NCBI RefSeq assembly: GCF_012926505.1
Contig: NZ_JABBNT010000005.1
Coordinates: 186,001 to 250,000, forward strand
Reading direction: 5' to 3'
Length of the DNA stretch: 64,000 nt
Origin: Pacificispira spongiicola
GTDB taxonomy: Bacteria; Pseudomonadota; Alphaproteobacteria; UBA8366; Aestuariispiraceae
In this document: in pieces, positions 47,137-55,809 of the stretch
How positions within the stretch are numbered: position 1 is the first letter of the stretch
Layout of the letters: each line of letters opens with the position of its first letter
Position numbers and translations under genes: made by a program
The notes under the pieces: generated by a model
The model's database searches: none
The model's input: only the letters and a program-made list of their open reading frames with translations
What the model was told of the DNA's origin: nothing

Positions 47137-48024
47137 TTATGACAGGAGATCCCCTATGCCAGCGGCTAAAAGGCCGGTCAGGTCGATCCCATTGCTGGCA
47201 TGCGGGATCGTGTTGCAGGTCACGATCTGCCCGGTCCCCGCATTGGACAGGGCGCGGTAGGCGTCCCCCGCGAAGACCGCATGCACGCCGACGCAGATTG
47301 GCGGCGCCATGCCCGCCCGTTTCAGATGGCCGACTGTTTCGATCATCGTGCGCGCGGTGGAGATGATATCGTCGATCAGGATCGGCGTATGGTCGCGCCA
47401 CGCATCGACATCGGGGACGGAGACGTCCACGTCCCGGTCGCCGTGCCTTGTTTTCAGCAGGACCGTATGCGGACAGCCGACTTCCTCCGCCACCGCGGCG
47501 ACCCATTGTTCGCTTTCGCCGTCGGGACCGACCAAGACGGGATTCTCCACTTCTTCTCGAATCCAATCCGCGATGGCGCCGGCCGCATGCAGCGTCGCGG
47601 TCGGCATGGTGTAGATTTCGGACAGGCTCGTCCGGCGATGAAGATGCGGGTCGACCGTCGCCATCCAATCGAACCACCCGTTCAGGACCGATGCGAAATG
47701 GGTGGAGGTTACCGCCTCTCCCTCCTGAAACCGCTTATCTTGACGCATATAGGCCAGATAGGGGGCGACGAGCCCGATCCTTTCGGCACGCAACTCCTTT
47801 GCCGCCCCTGCCGCGAAAATCAACGGCAGAAGCTTCCCGTCCGGCCTGTCCAACGTGCAGACGAAAACGACCGACCGCCCGGCAACCGGCGTGGCGAGCC
47901 GGATATAGCTTTCGCCGTCCGGAAATTGCCGTGTTTCGACCGCGCCGACTTCCCCGTCCAGTTGGTCGGCGAGGGAATGCGCCAAGGCCTCGTTTTCCGG
48001 CATCGGCAGGATCAACGGCTTCAT
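47137..48024 (-). CDS. Archaeal-type (class III-like) ribose-phosphate pyrophosphokinase
   Basis: The 295-residue protein matches the PRPP synthetase fold: PYLAYMRQDKRFQEGEAVTS (ATP site), VDPHLHRR in place of the classical D-H-H metal loop, and PRPP loop LIDDIISTARTMIETV. These variants resemble the Methanocaldococcus enzyme more than ordinary bacterial Prs (315 residues), which has PYFGYARQDRK and VDDMIDTGGT. It may therefore not replace the housekeeping prs. The start overlaps the stop of the AMP phosphorylase gene by four bases (ATGA), so the two are coupled. No regulation other than this operon can be seen. Confidence 0.85.
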   Translation of the reverse strand: MKPLILPMPENEALAHSLADQLDGEVGAVETRQFPDGESYIRLATPVAGRSVVFVCTLDRPDGKLLPLIFAAGAAKELRAERIGLVAPYLAYMRQDKRFQEGEAVTSTHFASVLNGWFDWMATVDPHLHRRTSLSEIYTMPTATLHAAGAIADWIREEVENPVLVGPDGESEQWVAAVAEEVGCPHTVLLKTRHGDRDVDVSVPDVDAWRDHTPILIDDIISTARTMIETVGHLKRAGMAPPICVGVHAVFAGDAYRALSNAGTGQIVTCNTIPHASNGIDLTGLLAAGIGDLLS

Positions 48025-49550
48025 GCGTCTTCCGTCCCTATTTCGATCGTTTGCGGATGATTGCGGAAATAGTCGAGGGCATAGTTCAACTCCCCCTTCG
48101 AATCCGCGTGCAGCGTGACCAGGGGCTCCCCTTTCGTCACGCGTTGCCCCAATCGACAGGCCATGACGAGACCGGCTGCCTTGTCTTCCGGCGCACCGGC
48201 CAGTTTCGCGGCCCGACTGAGCCGTCGATTGTCGATACGAACGACCGATCCGCTCGCCGGGGCGGGGATAATTTCCTGAAACTTCGATCGCGGCGGCGTC
48301 CGCATGCCGCCCTGGGCGTCGCAGATCGCCTGAAACTTCGCCCAGGCCCGCCCACTGCTCAAGACTTCTCCCGCCATCGCGCTCCCCTCGCCCGCAGCCG
48401 CGCGTCCGGCGGATTCCAGCAAGGACCCGGCCAGCAGGACGGCCCGTTCGCGCAGATCCTGCGGCGCATCCGCCTCGTTCTGCAAGACGGCCAGCACGTT
48501 CCAGGCTTCCAGGGCCGGGCCGATGCCGCGTCCAACGGGCTGCGTCCCGTCCGTTTCAACGACATGGGCGTTGATGTCCAGAGCCGCCGCCGTGGTCAGC
48601 AGGCTTTCGCCCAGGGAGGCCGCGTCCTGACGGCTGCGCACCTTCGCTGTCGGACCGATGGGCAGGTCGAGCACCAAATGCGTGGCGCCCGCCGCCGCCT
48701 TCTTGGACAGAACGGAGGCCACCATCTGTCCCTCGCTGTCGATATCGAGGGCGCGTTCGACGCGGATCAGGATATCGTCCACGGGGCTGAGATCCGCCGC
48801 GCCGCCCCAGGCGATGCAGCCACCTTCCTTTTCTACCACGCGGCGCAGATCGGCGAGGCTGAGTTCGACCGGGGCCAGGGTTTCCATCGTATCCGCCGTC
48901 CCGGCAGGCGATGTGATGGCCCGCGACGAGGTTTTCGGCATCATCAACCCGCAACAGGCGACGATAGGCACAATGATCGGCGTCGTCCGATTGCCGGGCA
49001 ATCCGCCGACGCAATGCTTATCGACGATGGGTGACACGCCCCAGTCCAACCGTTTGCCGACATCCACCATGGCGCGGGTCAGGCCGATGACTTCCGTCTG
49101 GTTCAGTCCCCGCGCGGAACAGGCGGTGATGAAGGACGACAGTTGGATATCCGAATACCGGCCTGCCACGATATCCGTCAGAATTTCGTTCATTTCCGGG
49201 TCGGTCAGCGTGTGGCCGTAGATTTTTGCCCGAACGTGGCCCAGCGAATCCACCGGGCTGGGATGTTCGACGTAGATTGGGTCGCCTTCCGCCACACCCA
49301 GCCGTATCCAGGCCGATTCGGACAGGCTCGCCTGCCCCTGCGCCAACATGCCGTCCGTCGTCGTGTTCAACGTCGCGATGATCGAATTGCCGTTGGCCCG
49401 CACGCGAACACGGGCATGGGCGGTGAACCCCTCCGCTCGGCAGATATGGCAATCCTTGCGCATATAGATGACCGCCTCATCATGGGTATCGATCCCCAGA
49501 CGTTTCAGCCTCAACCCGTTACGCGCAGTTTTGGAACCGTGTGAAGTCAT
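48021..49550 (-). CDS. Archaeal-type AMP phosphorylase / thymidine phosphorylase family
   Basis: This 509-residue enzyme has the family's four parts: an extra N-terminal domain (about residues 1-90) found in AMP phosphorylases, the helical domain (SSFITACSARGLNQTEVIGL), a central domain with DKHCVGGLPGNRTT and PKTSSRAITSPAGTADTME, and a C-terminal domain. Classical thymidine phosphorylases have DKHSTGGVGDK instead; the present form is that of archaeal AMP phosphorylase, which converts NMP and phosphate to a free base and ribose 1,5-bisphosphate. Its start lies nine bases after the nuclease gene stops. Neither RuBisCO nor ribose-1,5-bisphosphate isomerase is in the window. Confidence 0.88.
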   Translation of the reverse strand: MTSHGSKTARNGLRLKRLGIDTHDEAVIYMRKDCHICRAEGFTAHARVRVRANGNSIIATLNTTTDGMLAQGQASLSESAWIRLGVAEGDPIYVEHPSPVDSLGHVRAKIYGHTLTDPEMNEILTDIVAGRYSDIQLSSFITACSARGLNQTEVIGLTRAMVDVGKRLDWGVSPIVDKHCVGGLPGNRTTPIIVPIVACCGLMMPKTSSRAITSPAGTADTMETLAPVELSLADLRRVVEKEGGCIAWGGAADLSPVDDILIRVERALDIDSEGQMVASVLSKKAAAGATHLVLDLPIGPTAKVRSRQDAASLGESLLTTAAALDINAHVVETDGTQPVGRGIGPALEAWNVLAVLQNEADAPQDLRERAVLLAGSLLESAGRAAAGEGSAMAGEVLSSGRAWAKFQAICDAQGGMRTPPRSKFQEIIPAPASGSVVRIDNRRLSRAAKLAGAPEDKAAGLVMACRLGQRVTKGEPLVTLHADSKGELNYALDYFRNHPQTIEIGTEDA

Positions 49551-49559
49551 GGCGGTGCA

Positions 49560-50924
49560 TTAAACCAGATCGTAACCATCACGGAATTCGGGAACCGTGC
49601 ACTCCCAGCCCAATTCTTCCTCAATCCGCAGGCGAAGGGCGTCCGACGCCTCCGGTTCGCCGTGGGTGATGAAGGTCATGCGCGGCGGTGCCTCGAAATT
49701 CTTCAACCAGCCCAGAATTTCGTCCGCATCCGCATGGGCGGACAGCATGTCCAAATTGTCCACATCCGCCCGGACGGCATGATAGCTGCCATGGATCTTT
49801 ATCTTCTGCGCGCCGGTAACCAGGGCCCGACCCCGCGTGCCGCCCGCCTGGAACCCCGCGAACAGCACGAAGTTCCGGCGATCGGGCAGATAGCGTTTCA
49901 GATGGTGCAGGATACGCCCGCCGGTCGCCATGCCGCTGGCCGACACGATGATCTTCGGCACGATATTCTCGTCCAACCGCTTCGATTCCTCCGGCGACCG
50001 GACATAGGTCGCGACCTGACAGGTCTCCCGGCTTTCCTCCTCCGTCAACCGATGATCCTTGCGGTACTTCCAGAACAGCTCGCTGGCGTCGATGGCCATC
50101 GGACTGTCCAGATAGACCGGCAGATCGGGAATGCGCCCTTCCTTCTTCAGCCGGGAGATATGATAGAGCAGCATCTGCGACCGGCCGACAGCGAAGGACG
50201 GAATCAGGACCGTACCACCGCGCTGTGCGACCTTGTTCACGATTTCCGCGATGCGTTCTTCCGCGTCGGCCTTGTCGTGCAAACGGTTGCCATAGGTGGA
50301 CTCCACCACAAGGTAATCCGCCTGTTTCACCGGTGTCGGGTCGACCATGGTGGCGGAGCCCGGCCGCCCCAAATCGCCGGAAAGCAGGATTTTCGCCTGC
50401 GGCGTATAAACCTCGATCATCGACGCGCCCAGAATATGCCCGGCGGGCAGAAAGCGGACGCGCAGACCGTCGCCGAGTCTCAGGTCTTCCTCGAATTTCT
50501 GGGCCCGGAAGTGCTCCAACGCCAGTTCTGCGTCTTCTTCGGTATAGAGCGGCACGGCGGGCTTGTGCTTCGAATAGCCGTAGCGGTTTGCCTGCTCCGC
50601 CTCCCGCTCCATCAAATGGCCGCTGTCATGCAGGAGCACATCGCACAATTCGCAGGTCGGCGGCGTGGCATAGATCGGCCCGGAATAGCCGTCGCGCACA
50701 AGGGCGGGCAAATAACCCGAATGATCGACATGCGCATGGGTCAAAAGCACCGCGTCGATCGATTTCAGATCGACGGGCAACGGCGCCCAGTTCCGCCGCC
50801 GCAACTGCTTGAATCCCTGAAACAGGCCGCAATCGATCAAGATGCGCCGATCGCCCGTATCCAGAAGGTATTTGGACCCGGTCACCGTCCCCACGGCGCC
50901 CAGGAAAGTCAGATCAACCGCCAT
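49560..50924 (-). CDS. Beta-CASP metallo-beta-lactamase RNA-processing nuclease
   Basis: The protein resembles CPSF73/Ysh1-like exonucleases. The 454-residue form starts MAVDLTFLGAVGTVTGSKYL. It has the zinc motif LLTHAHVDHSGYLPA, the HILGAS histidine, LLSGDLGRPG, and the beta-CASP motifs SPMAIDA, IHGSYHAVRAD and DMLSAHADADEIL. All key metal ligands and catalytic His are present, so it is likely an active RNase. An upstream ATG (50945) would add seven residues. It is the first gene of the operon with AMP phosphorylase and PRPP synthetase; the substrate is inferred to be RNA. Confidence 0.9.
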   Translation of the reverse strand: MAVDLTFLGAVGTVTGSKYLLDTGDRRILIDCGLFQGFKQLRRRNWAPLPVDLKSIDAVLLTHAHVDHSGYLPALVRDGYSGPIYATPPTCELCDVLLHDSGHLMEREAEQANRYGYSKHKPAVPLYTEEDAELALEHFRAQKFEEDLRLGDGLRVRFLPAGHILGASMIEVYTPQAKILLSGDLGRPGSATMVDPTPVKQADYLVVESTYGNRLHDKADAEERIAEIVNKVAQRGGTVLIPSFAVGRSQMLLYHISRLKKEGRIPDLPVYLDSPMAIDASELFWKYRKDHRLTEEESRETCQVATYVRSPEESKRLDENIVPKIIVSASGMATGGRILHHLKRYLPDRRNFVLFAGFQAGGTRGRALVTGAQKIKIHGSYHAVRADVDNLDMLSAHADADEILGWLKNFEAPPRMTFITHGEPEASDALRLRIEEELGWECTVPEFRDGYDLV

Positions 50925-51070
50925 GCGTTTTACCCGCCATATCATTGTTTTAACGACAGGGTCCCCGCTTTGCCGGTATCCTGCAAGGGATATCGCTGCG
51001 GCGAAGTCGCATAAGAGTTTGGAACAGTGGCGGGAATCAAAAAAGCAGCGCCCAAGCGCTGCTTCGAAAA

Positions 51071-51145
51071 TGGCTCCGCGGGTAGGATTCGAACCTACAG
51101 CCGATCGGTTAACAGCCGATTGCTCTACCGTTGAGCTACCGCGGA
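51071..51145 (-). tRNA. tRNA-Asn (anticodon GTT)
   Basis: The acceptor arm TCCGCGG pairs with CCGCGGA; the discriminator is G and CCA is encoded. The anticodon loop CTGTTAA gives GTT. D-arm AGCTCAACGGTAGAGC and T-arm GTAGGTTCGAATCCTAC are regular. Confidence 0.96.
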
Positions 51146-51248
51146 TTAGCCTGTTCTTTTCGCCGTGCCGAGCCCCCGAATTGGCGGCTCCGCGTCGGTG
51201 AGCGGGCTTATAGCAATCGCGCCGGAGCTTGCCAAGACCGGAAAATCG

Positions 51249-51278
51249 ACCGGGAAATATTTATTTCATATTCCCGGT
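51249..51278. repeat. Imperfect dyad upstream of the CheZ-like gene
   Basis: ACCGGGAAATAT and ATATTCCCGGT are complementary except for one bulged A, with a seven-base loop. It is 140 bases before the CheZ-like start. Hairpin or operator is possible; nothing else in the 270-base gap is recognisable. Confidence 0.4.
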
Positions 51279-51416
51279 TAGGCTTCGTTAAGGAATTTAG
51301 CGGATAGTCGCCTGCGGGGTGGGATTACGGTTGTGTTCGGGCGGGAGAATGCCGTTGGCGTCGCTGCGAAGCTGTCGTGTCCCGGATAAACAAAGCTGAG
51401 AGTATGAGCATTGGCC

Positions 51417-52166
51417 ATGAGCAATCCGCAATCACGTCGTCCCTTTTCCGCCGAACGCCGCGCCGGTCTTCCCGCAGGAGGTAACGGACGCGCATATCCC
51501 GTCGATACAACCGCGCCGGTAGGGGATGTCGCCACGTTGGTGAGCGAAATCGCCGCGCTGCGCAGCGAGATGGCGGCGATGCGGACCCAGATGGAAACCG
51601 GTGTGAAACCGACGGCCCCCTCGCCGTCGGGAGACGGATCGGAAATTGTGGCGGTCCAGATTGAAATCGCGCAATTGGTGAAATCCATTGCCAAGGCAAA
51701 GGCCGAAATCGCGGCGATCAAACACCCCATGTCGGAAGGCGACAGGCTTCTCGACGCCTCCAACGAACTGGATGCCATTGTTCAGGCAACCGAGATGGCG
51801 ACCCACAATATCCTGGAAGCCGCCGAGAATATCGAGAAGGAAGCAGCAAACCTGGCCGGTCTCTGCCATGAGGATCAGGATGTCATCGCTGCCACGGAAC
51901 GAATCGTTGGCCAAGTCGTCCGCGTGTTGGAAGCCAGTAACTTCCAGGACATTACCGGACAGCGGATCAACAAGGTCGTGCAAACCGTTCGATTCATCGA
52001 ACAGCGTGTGCTGGCCATGATCGACATTTGGGGCGTGGAAGCGTTCGAAGCCCTACCGTTACCGATTTCCGGCGGAGCAGGCGGAACGGACGACGACCTA
52101 CTGAACGGGCCGCAGTTGGAAAACCAGGGGATTTCCCAGGCGGATATCGACGCCCTGTTCGACTGA
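51417..52166 (+). CDS. CheZ-like protein phosphatase
   Basis: CheZ dephosphorylates CheY-P in chemotaxis. The 249-residue protein has a coiled N-terminal part (LVSEIAALRSEMAAMRTQME), long helices, the catalytic block SNFQDITGQRINKVVQTVRF (the Asp and Gln of the FQDxTGQ motif correspond to the active pair of CheZ) and a C-terminal ISQADIDALFD helix fit for CheY binding. CheZ is uncommon in alphaproteobacteria, many of which use a phosphate sink. No che or fli gene is near. The ATG at 51417 has no strong ribosome site. Confidence 0.8.
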   Translation: MSNPQSRRPFSAERRAGLPAGGNGRAYPVDTTAPVGDVATLVSEIAALRSEMAAMRTQMETGVKPTAPSPSGDGSEIVAVQIEIAQLVKSIAKAKAEIAAIKHPMSEGDRLLDASNELDAIVQATEMATHNILEAAENIEKEAANLAGLCHEDQDVIAATERIVGQVVRVLEASNFQDITGQRINKVVQTVRFIEQRVLAMIDIWGVEAFEALPLPISGGAGGTDDDLLNGPQLENQGISQADIDALFD

Positions 52167-52187
52167 CCGGATACACATACTGAACAC

Positions 52188-52221
52188 AAAACCCCTCCCC
52201 GGAGATCCGGAGAGGGGTTTT
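52188..52221. terminator. Bidirectional terminator after the CheZ-like gene
   Basis: AAAACCCCTC pairs with GAGGGGTTTT around an inner small stem; T and A runs flank. It separates the convergent CheZ-like and XRE genes. Confidence 0.92.
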
Positions 52222-52241
52222 TCTTTACTTCGAATCGTCGC

Positions 52242-52604
52242 TTAAAGGGCGTCCAACTGCGTTTCGATATCGTTCAACAGCAGTTTCAGCTCATTCAACT
52301 TCAATCGAACGGAATCGAGTTGCGCCTTGGCCGCCTCCGCCGGGTTTGCCGTATCGGTCGGGCCGAACTCGCCGCTACCGTCCAACAGCCAATGGGCGCT
52401 GACACCCAGGATGCCCGCGAGCGTCACGATCCGGTTGGAACGCGGGTCGCGCACGCCGGTTTCCCATTCGTCGATCGTTTCGACCGTCACGCCCAAACGA
52501 TAGGCGAGGTCTTCCTGGGACCAGTCGAGGGCTTCCCGCGCTTCCTTGATGCGCTGGTTGATCCCCGTATCCTGATCTTCTTTCGTGGCAGTAGCCTGCT
52601 GCAT
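52242..52604 (-). CDS. XRE-family transcriptional regulator
   Basis: The 120-residue protein has an N-terminal Cro/CI helix-turn-helix: INQRIKEAREALDWSQEDLA, then YRLGVTVETIDEWETGVRDP. A C-terminal Leu-rich helix (LDSVRLKLNELKLLLNDIET) may dimerise it. AAAGGAAT precedes the ATG at 52604. It lies 70 bases after ccoS on the same strand and may be part of that transcript, though its targets are unknown. Confidence 0.85.
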   Translation of the reverse strand: MQQATATKEDQDTGINQRIKEAREALDWSQEDLAYRLGVTVETIDEWETGVRDPRSNRIVTLAGILGVSAHWLLDGSGEFGPTDTANPAEAAKAQLDSVRLKLNELKLLLNDIETQLDAL

Positions 52605-52674
52605 GCGCCGATATTCCTTTCTGAAAGTCGCGCTGCCGCCCCACCCGGATCGAACGATCCGGACAGGCCGAACG

Positions 52675-52845
52675 TCAGTGATTATCGTGGTTTCGATCGT
52701 CGGGCGTGTCGTCCTCGAAGAGCACACGATGCGCCGCACCGTCCAAATCCTCGAATTGCCCAGACCGCATCGCCCAGAGGAAGGCCGCCAAACCAAGGGC
52801 GCCCAAGAGCAACGCGATGGGAATGAGATAGAGCAATCCGCTCAT
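52675..52845 (-). CDS. ccoS: cbb3-type cytochrome oxidase assembly protein CcoS
   Basis: CcoS is needed for maturation of cbb3 oxidase, probably in cofactor insertion. This is a 56-residue frame: MSGLLYLIPIALLLGALGLA is a single N-terminal helix, followed by FLWAMRSGQFEDLDGAAHRV and an acidic tail. The pattern helix-W-x-x-x-x-GQFDDLDxxxxRIL is the CcoS hallmark. It follows ccoI by 50 bases, completing the ccoGHIS set. Confidence 0.93.
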   Translation of the reverse strand: MSGLLYLIPIALLLGALGLAAFLWAMRSGQFEDLDGAAHRVLFEDDTPDDRNHDNH

Positions 52846-52895
52846 AACGCGACCAACCTTTTCGGTTCTATTTCGCCCGGGCCGTCGCCCCGCAA

Positions 52896-55283
52896 TTACG
52901 CAGAACGGGAGCCGGACGGGTCACTCCCCATCGAAACCGGTGTGGCTTTAAGCCTAGCGGACCCCGCCGAGTCCGTCCAGCCCCGACCCGAAGATTTACC
53001 GCCGGGAGAGTTTCCGCCCCGCCGCCAGCCGAGACGCAGCGCATTGCCGATCACGACGATGGAAGACGACGACATGGCGACCGCCGCCAGCAACGGCGTG
53101 ACGAATCCCGCAAAGGCCAGCGGCACCGTTACGGCATTGTACAGGAAAGCGAGCGCGAAATTCTGCTTCACCAGCCGTTCCGCGTCCCGGGCCGTGTGAT
53201 ACGCCTCCAACACCGGCGCAAGATGGCTACCCTGGAATACGACATCGGCGGCGGTGCGGCTGATATCCGCCCCCGACGCGGGCGACAGAGATACCAGTGC
53301 GGCGGCAAGCGCCGGGGCGTCGTTCAGACCGTCCCCGACCATAGCGGGCTTTCGTCCCGCCGCCCGCAGGTCTTCCAGGTACCGCAGCTTGCCGTCCGGC
53401 GTGATCCGCGCTTCCCAGGCGTCGATGCCCAGCGCCGACGCCGTCTGTGCGACCACATCGTCCCGATCGCCGGACAGAAGGTGGATATCCATGCCCAGGC
53501 GCTTGAATTCGGCGACAACAGCCGCCGCGTCGTCGCGCAGGGCATCCATAAAGGCGAACCGGATTGGTGCCTGACCGGGACGCGCATACCAGATTTCCGG
53601 ACCGGATGTGCTGTCCCCACCGCCTGACGGGACGGCATCCTCCGCAAGCTTCAGGAAGGCGCGGCTGCCCAGTCGATGCAGACCGTCGCGACCTTGCCAT
53701 TCCAGTCCCGCGCCGGGCACTTCGCGCACGTCGTCCAGCGGGGCGACCCCCGGCCCGGCCGCCGCGACCAATGCCCGCGACAGCGGGTGCAGGCTGGCGG
53801 CGGCGATGCCCGCCGCACGCCGGATATCGTCCGGATCGGCGTCTTGGTTCGGTACTAGAACCGGCTGTCCCTTGGTCAGGGTGCCCGTCTTGTCGAAGAC
53901 CAGCGTGTCGATATCCGCCAGCCTTTCCAGCGCCGATCCGCTTTTCAGCAAAATGCCTTGCCGCATTAAGCGCGAACAGGCGATGACCTGCACCACGGGT
54001 ACGGCGAGCCCCAACGCGCAGGGGCAGGTGATGATCAGGACCGCAATGGAAATCATCAGGGAATCCTGCCAGATCAGCCCCATCCCGAAGAACCAGAAGA
54101 TAAACGCTGCCAACGCCATGGTGTGGACCACCGGCGCATACCACCGCGCCACCGCATCCGCGATCCCGACATAGCGGGCGCGGCGCTGTTCGGCGGCTTC
54201 CATCAGGCGCGCGATTTCGGCCAGCAAGGTCCCCTCACCCGCCGCATCCACGCGGATCTTCAACGGCGCCGACACGTTCATCGCGCCGGCGAAGACCGAA
54301 ATGCCGGGACGCACCGCTTCCGGCAGGCTTTCCCCCGTGATCAGTTGCGCATCGACATCCGATTGTCCCTGCAGCACCGTGCCGTCGACCGGGATACGGC
54401 TTCCGGCGGGAACGAACACGGTCATGCCCGCTTCCACCGACGACGGCGCCATGGCCTGCAAGCTGCCGTCCGGCAGTAACACCGTTACCGCCGTCGCCGA
54501 CAGGCCGGTCATCTGTTCGGCGGCGGAACGCGCCTTGCTGCGGGCACGGCGATCCAGGAAGCGACCGATCAGAAGGAAGAACAGCAGGGTCACCGCTGAA
54601 TCGAAATAGGCATGTTCCGCCGCGCGCAGGGTTTGAAACACGCTCATCCCCGTCGCCAGCAACACGGCGAGGGAAATCGGCACGTCCATATTCGTTCGCC
54701 CCGCGCGGATCGCGGTCAACGCGCTGTCGAAGAACGGACGTCCGGCGTAAAAGACCGCCGGAACCGCGACCAACGCGGATATCCAATGCAGCAGCGTGCG
54801 CGTCGCCGGGCCCATATCCTGATATGTTCCGGCCCAGACCGCGACCGACAGCAACATGACATTCGCGGCCGCGAAGCCGGCCACCGCCATGGCGCGCAGC
54901 AATTGCTTGTCTTCCTGATCCCGGCCTTCCTGCAACGCCGCAGGATCGTACGGCACAGCCCGATAACCGAGGAGGTCGAGTGTCGCAATCAGATGTTCCG
55001 GCGCGACCCGTTCCGGATCGTAGGTGACCTTCAATCGCCCGGTGGACAGGTTGACCCGCGCCTTGGAGACCGCCTCTTCCTTCAAAAGGGAACGCTCTAT
55101 CGTGGAAATGCAGCCGCCGCAGGTGATCCCCTCCACCATCATGTTGAGGGTTATATGGCCGTCGGGTTCGGCGATCAGGTAAGGGTCCAGCGGTCCCAGA
55201 CGACCGCGCACGGCGTCGGTGGCGTCTGCGTCCGGTCCTTCGACCAGCGGCGCGCAGCATCCTCCGCCGACCAGAGTTCCCAT
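52896..55283 (-). CDS. ccoI: Copper-transporting P-type ATPase CcoI (FixI)
   Basis: CcoI delivers copper for cbb3 oxidase assembly. The 795-residue P1B-ATPase has an N-terminal Cys motif (GGGCCAP), a heavy-metal domain with GITCGGC near residue 55, eight membrane helices, the metal-site ITCPCALGLAVP near residue 424, phosphorylation DKTGTLTKG, SLHPLSRAL and hinge GDGLNDAPAL. An unusual Gly/Ser-rich hydrophilic tail of about 40 residues follows the last helix. It overlaps the ccoH stop by one base in the coupled arrangement. Confidence 0.93.
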   Translation of the reverse strand: MGTLVGGGCCAPLVEGPDADATDAVRGRLGPLDPYLIAEPDGHITLNMMVEGITCGGCISTIERSLLKEEAVSKARVNLSTGRLKVTYDPERVAPEHLIATLDLLGYRAVPYDPAALQEGRDQEDKQLLRAMAVAGFAAANVMLLSVAVWAGTYQDMGPATRTLLHWISALVAVPAVFYAGRPFFDSALTAIRAGRTNMDVPISLAVLLATGMSVFQTLRAAEHAYFDSAVTLLFFLLIGRFLDRRARSKARSAAEQMTGLSATAVTVLLPDGSLQAMAPSSVEAGMTVFVPAGSRIPVDGTVLQGQSDVDAQLITGESLPEAVRPGISVFAGAMNVSAPLKIRVDAAGEGTLLAEIARLMEAAEQRRARYVGIADAVARWYAPVVHTMALAAFIFWFFGMGLIWQDSLMISIAVLIITCPCALGLAVPVVQVIACSRLMRQGILLKSGSALERLADIDTLVFDKTGTLTKGQPVLVPNQDADPDDIRRAAGIAAASLHPLSRALVAAAGPGVAPLDDVREVPGAGLEWQGRDGLHRLGSRAFLKLAEDAVPSGGGDSTSGPEIWYARPGQAPIRFAFMDALRDDAAAVVAEFKRLGMDIHLLSGDRDDVVAQTASALGIDAWEARITPDGKLRYLEDLRAAGRKPAMVGDGLNDAPALAAALVSLSPASGADISRTAADVVFQGSHLAPVLEAYHTARDAERLVKQNFALAFLYNAVTVPLAFAGFVTPLLAAVAMSSSSIVVIGNALRLGWRRGGNSPGGKSSGRGWTDSAGSARLKATPVSMGSDPSGSRSA

Positions 55284-55801
55284 CAGAAATTCTCCGGCTT
55301 CAGGAATACACGTTCGACCGTTTGATGGGTTTCCTCGCCGTGCCAGACGAGACGGCGCAGATTCCAGGCCCCCGCCTCCGCCAGATCGACGGTTCCGACA
55401 TAAAGCCCCGGCTCAACCTCCGACAGTTCCGCGCGGGAATCGATGCCGTAATGTGTCGGCCGTTCGAACGACGCCACCACACGCGCGGCGCGCAACGGTT
55501 CGCCCGCCTTGTCGGAAATGCGGATCGACACGGCGAAGCGACCGGGTTGTCCCACCGGCGCGATCGAGCTGTCTACCGTCCAATGCAGGGCGTTCTGCGT
55601 GCTGACCTCTTCCAGGGTTTTATTGTAGTCCAACCCTTTCAGATAGGAATTCGGCGTTTCCAATCCCGTCCACGTGGACAGCGCGATGTAGATCATGATC
55701 CCGTTCGCGATCAGAACAACGCCAAAGAATGCAAAGAAGATCAACGGGATACGGCTGCGCCGCGTCGGTTGTGTCGGTTCCGTCATGGACATGCTCATCA
55801 T
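55283..55801 (-). CDS. ccoH: cbb3 oxidase assembly protein CcoH (FixH)
   Basis: CcoH is a membrane-anchored assembly factor. The 172-residue FixH-family protein has one helix near the N-terminus (IPLIFFAFFGVVLIANGIMI) and then a periplasmic part with PNSYLKGLDYNKTLEE, DKAGEPLRAARVVASFERPT and GLYVGTVDLAEAGAWNLRRL. Start is one of four nearby ATGs; 55801 is the first, behind TAAGGGG. Confidence 0.93.
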   Translation of the reverse strand: MMSMSMTEPTQPTRRSRIPLIFFAFFGVVLIANGIMIYIALSTWTGLETPNSYLKGLDYNKTLEEVSTQNALHWTVDSSIAPVGQPGRFAVSIRISDKAGEPLRAARVVASFERPTHYGIDSRAELSEVEPGLYVGTVDLAEAGAWNLRRLVWHGEETHQTVERVFLKPENF

Positions 55802-55809
55802 TCGGCCCC

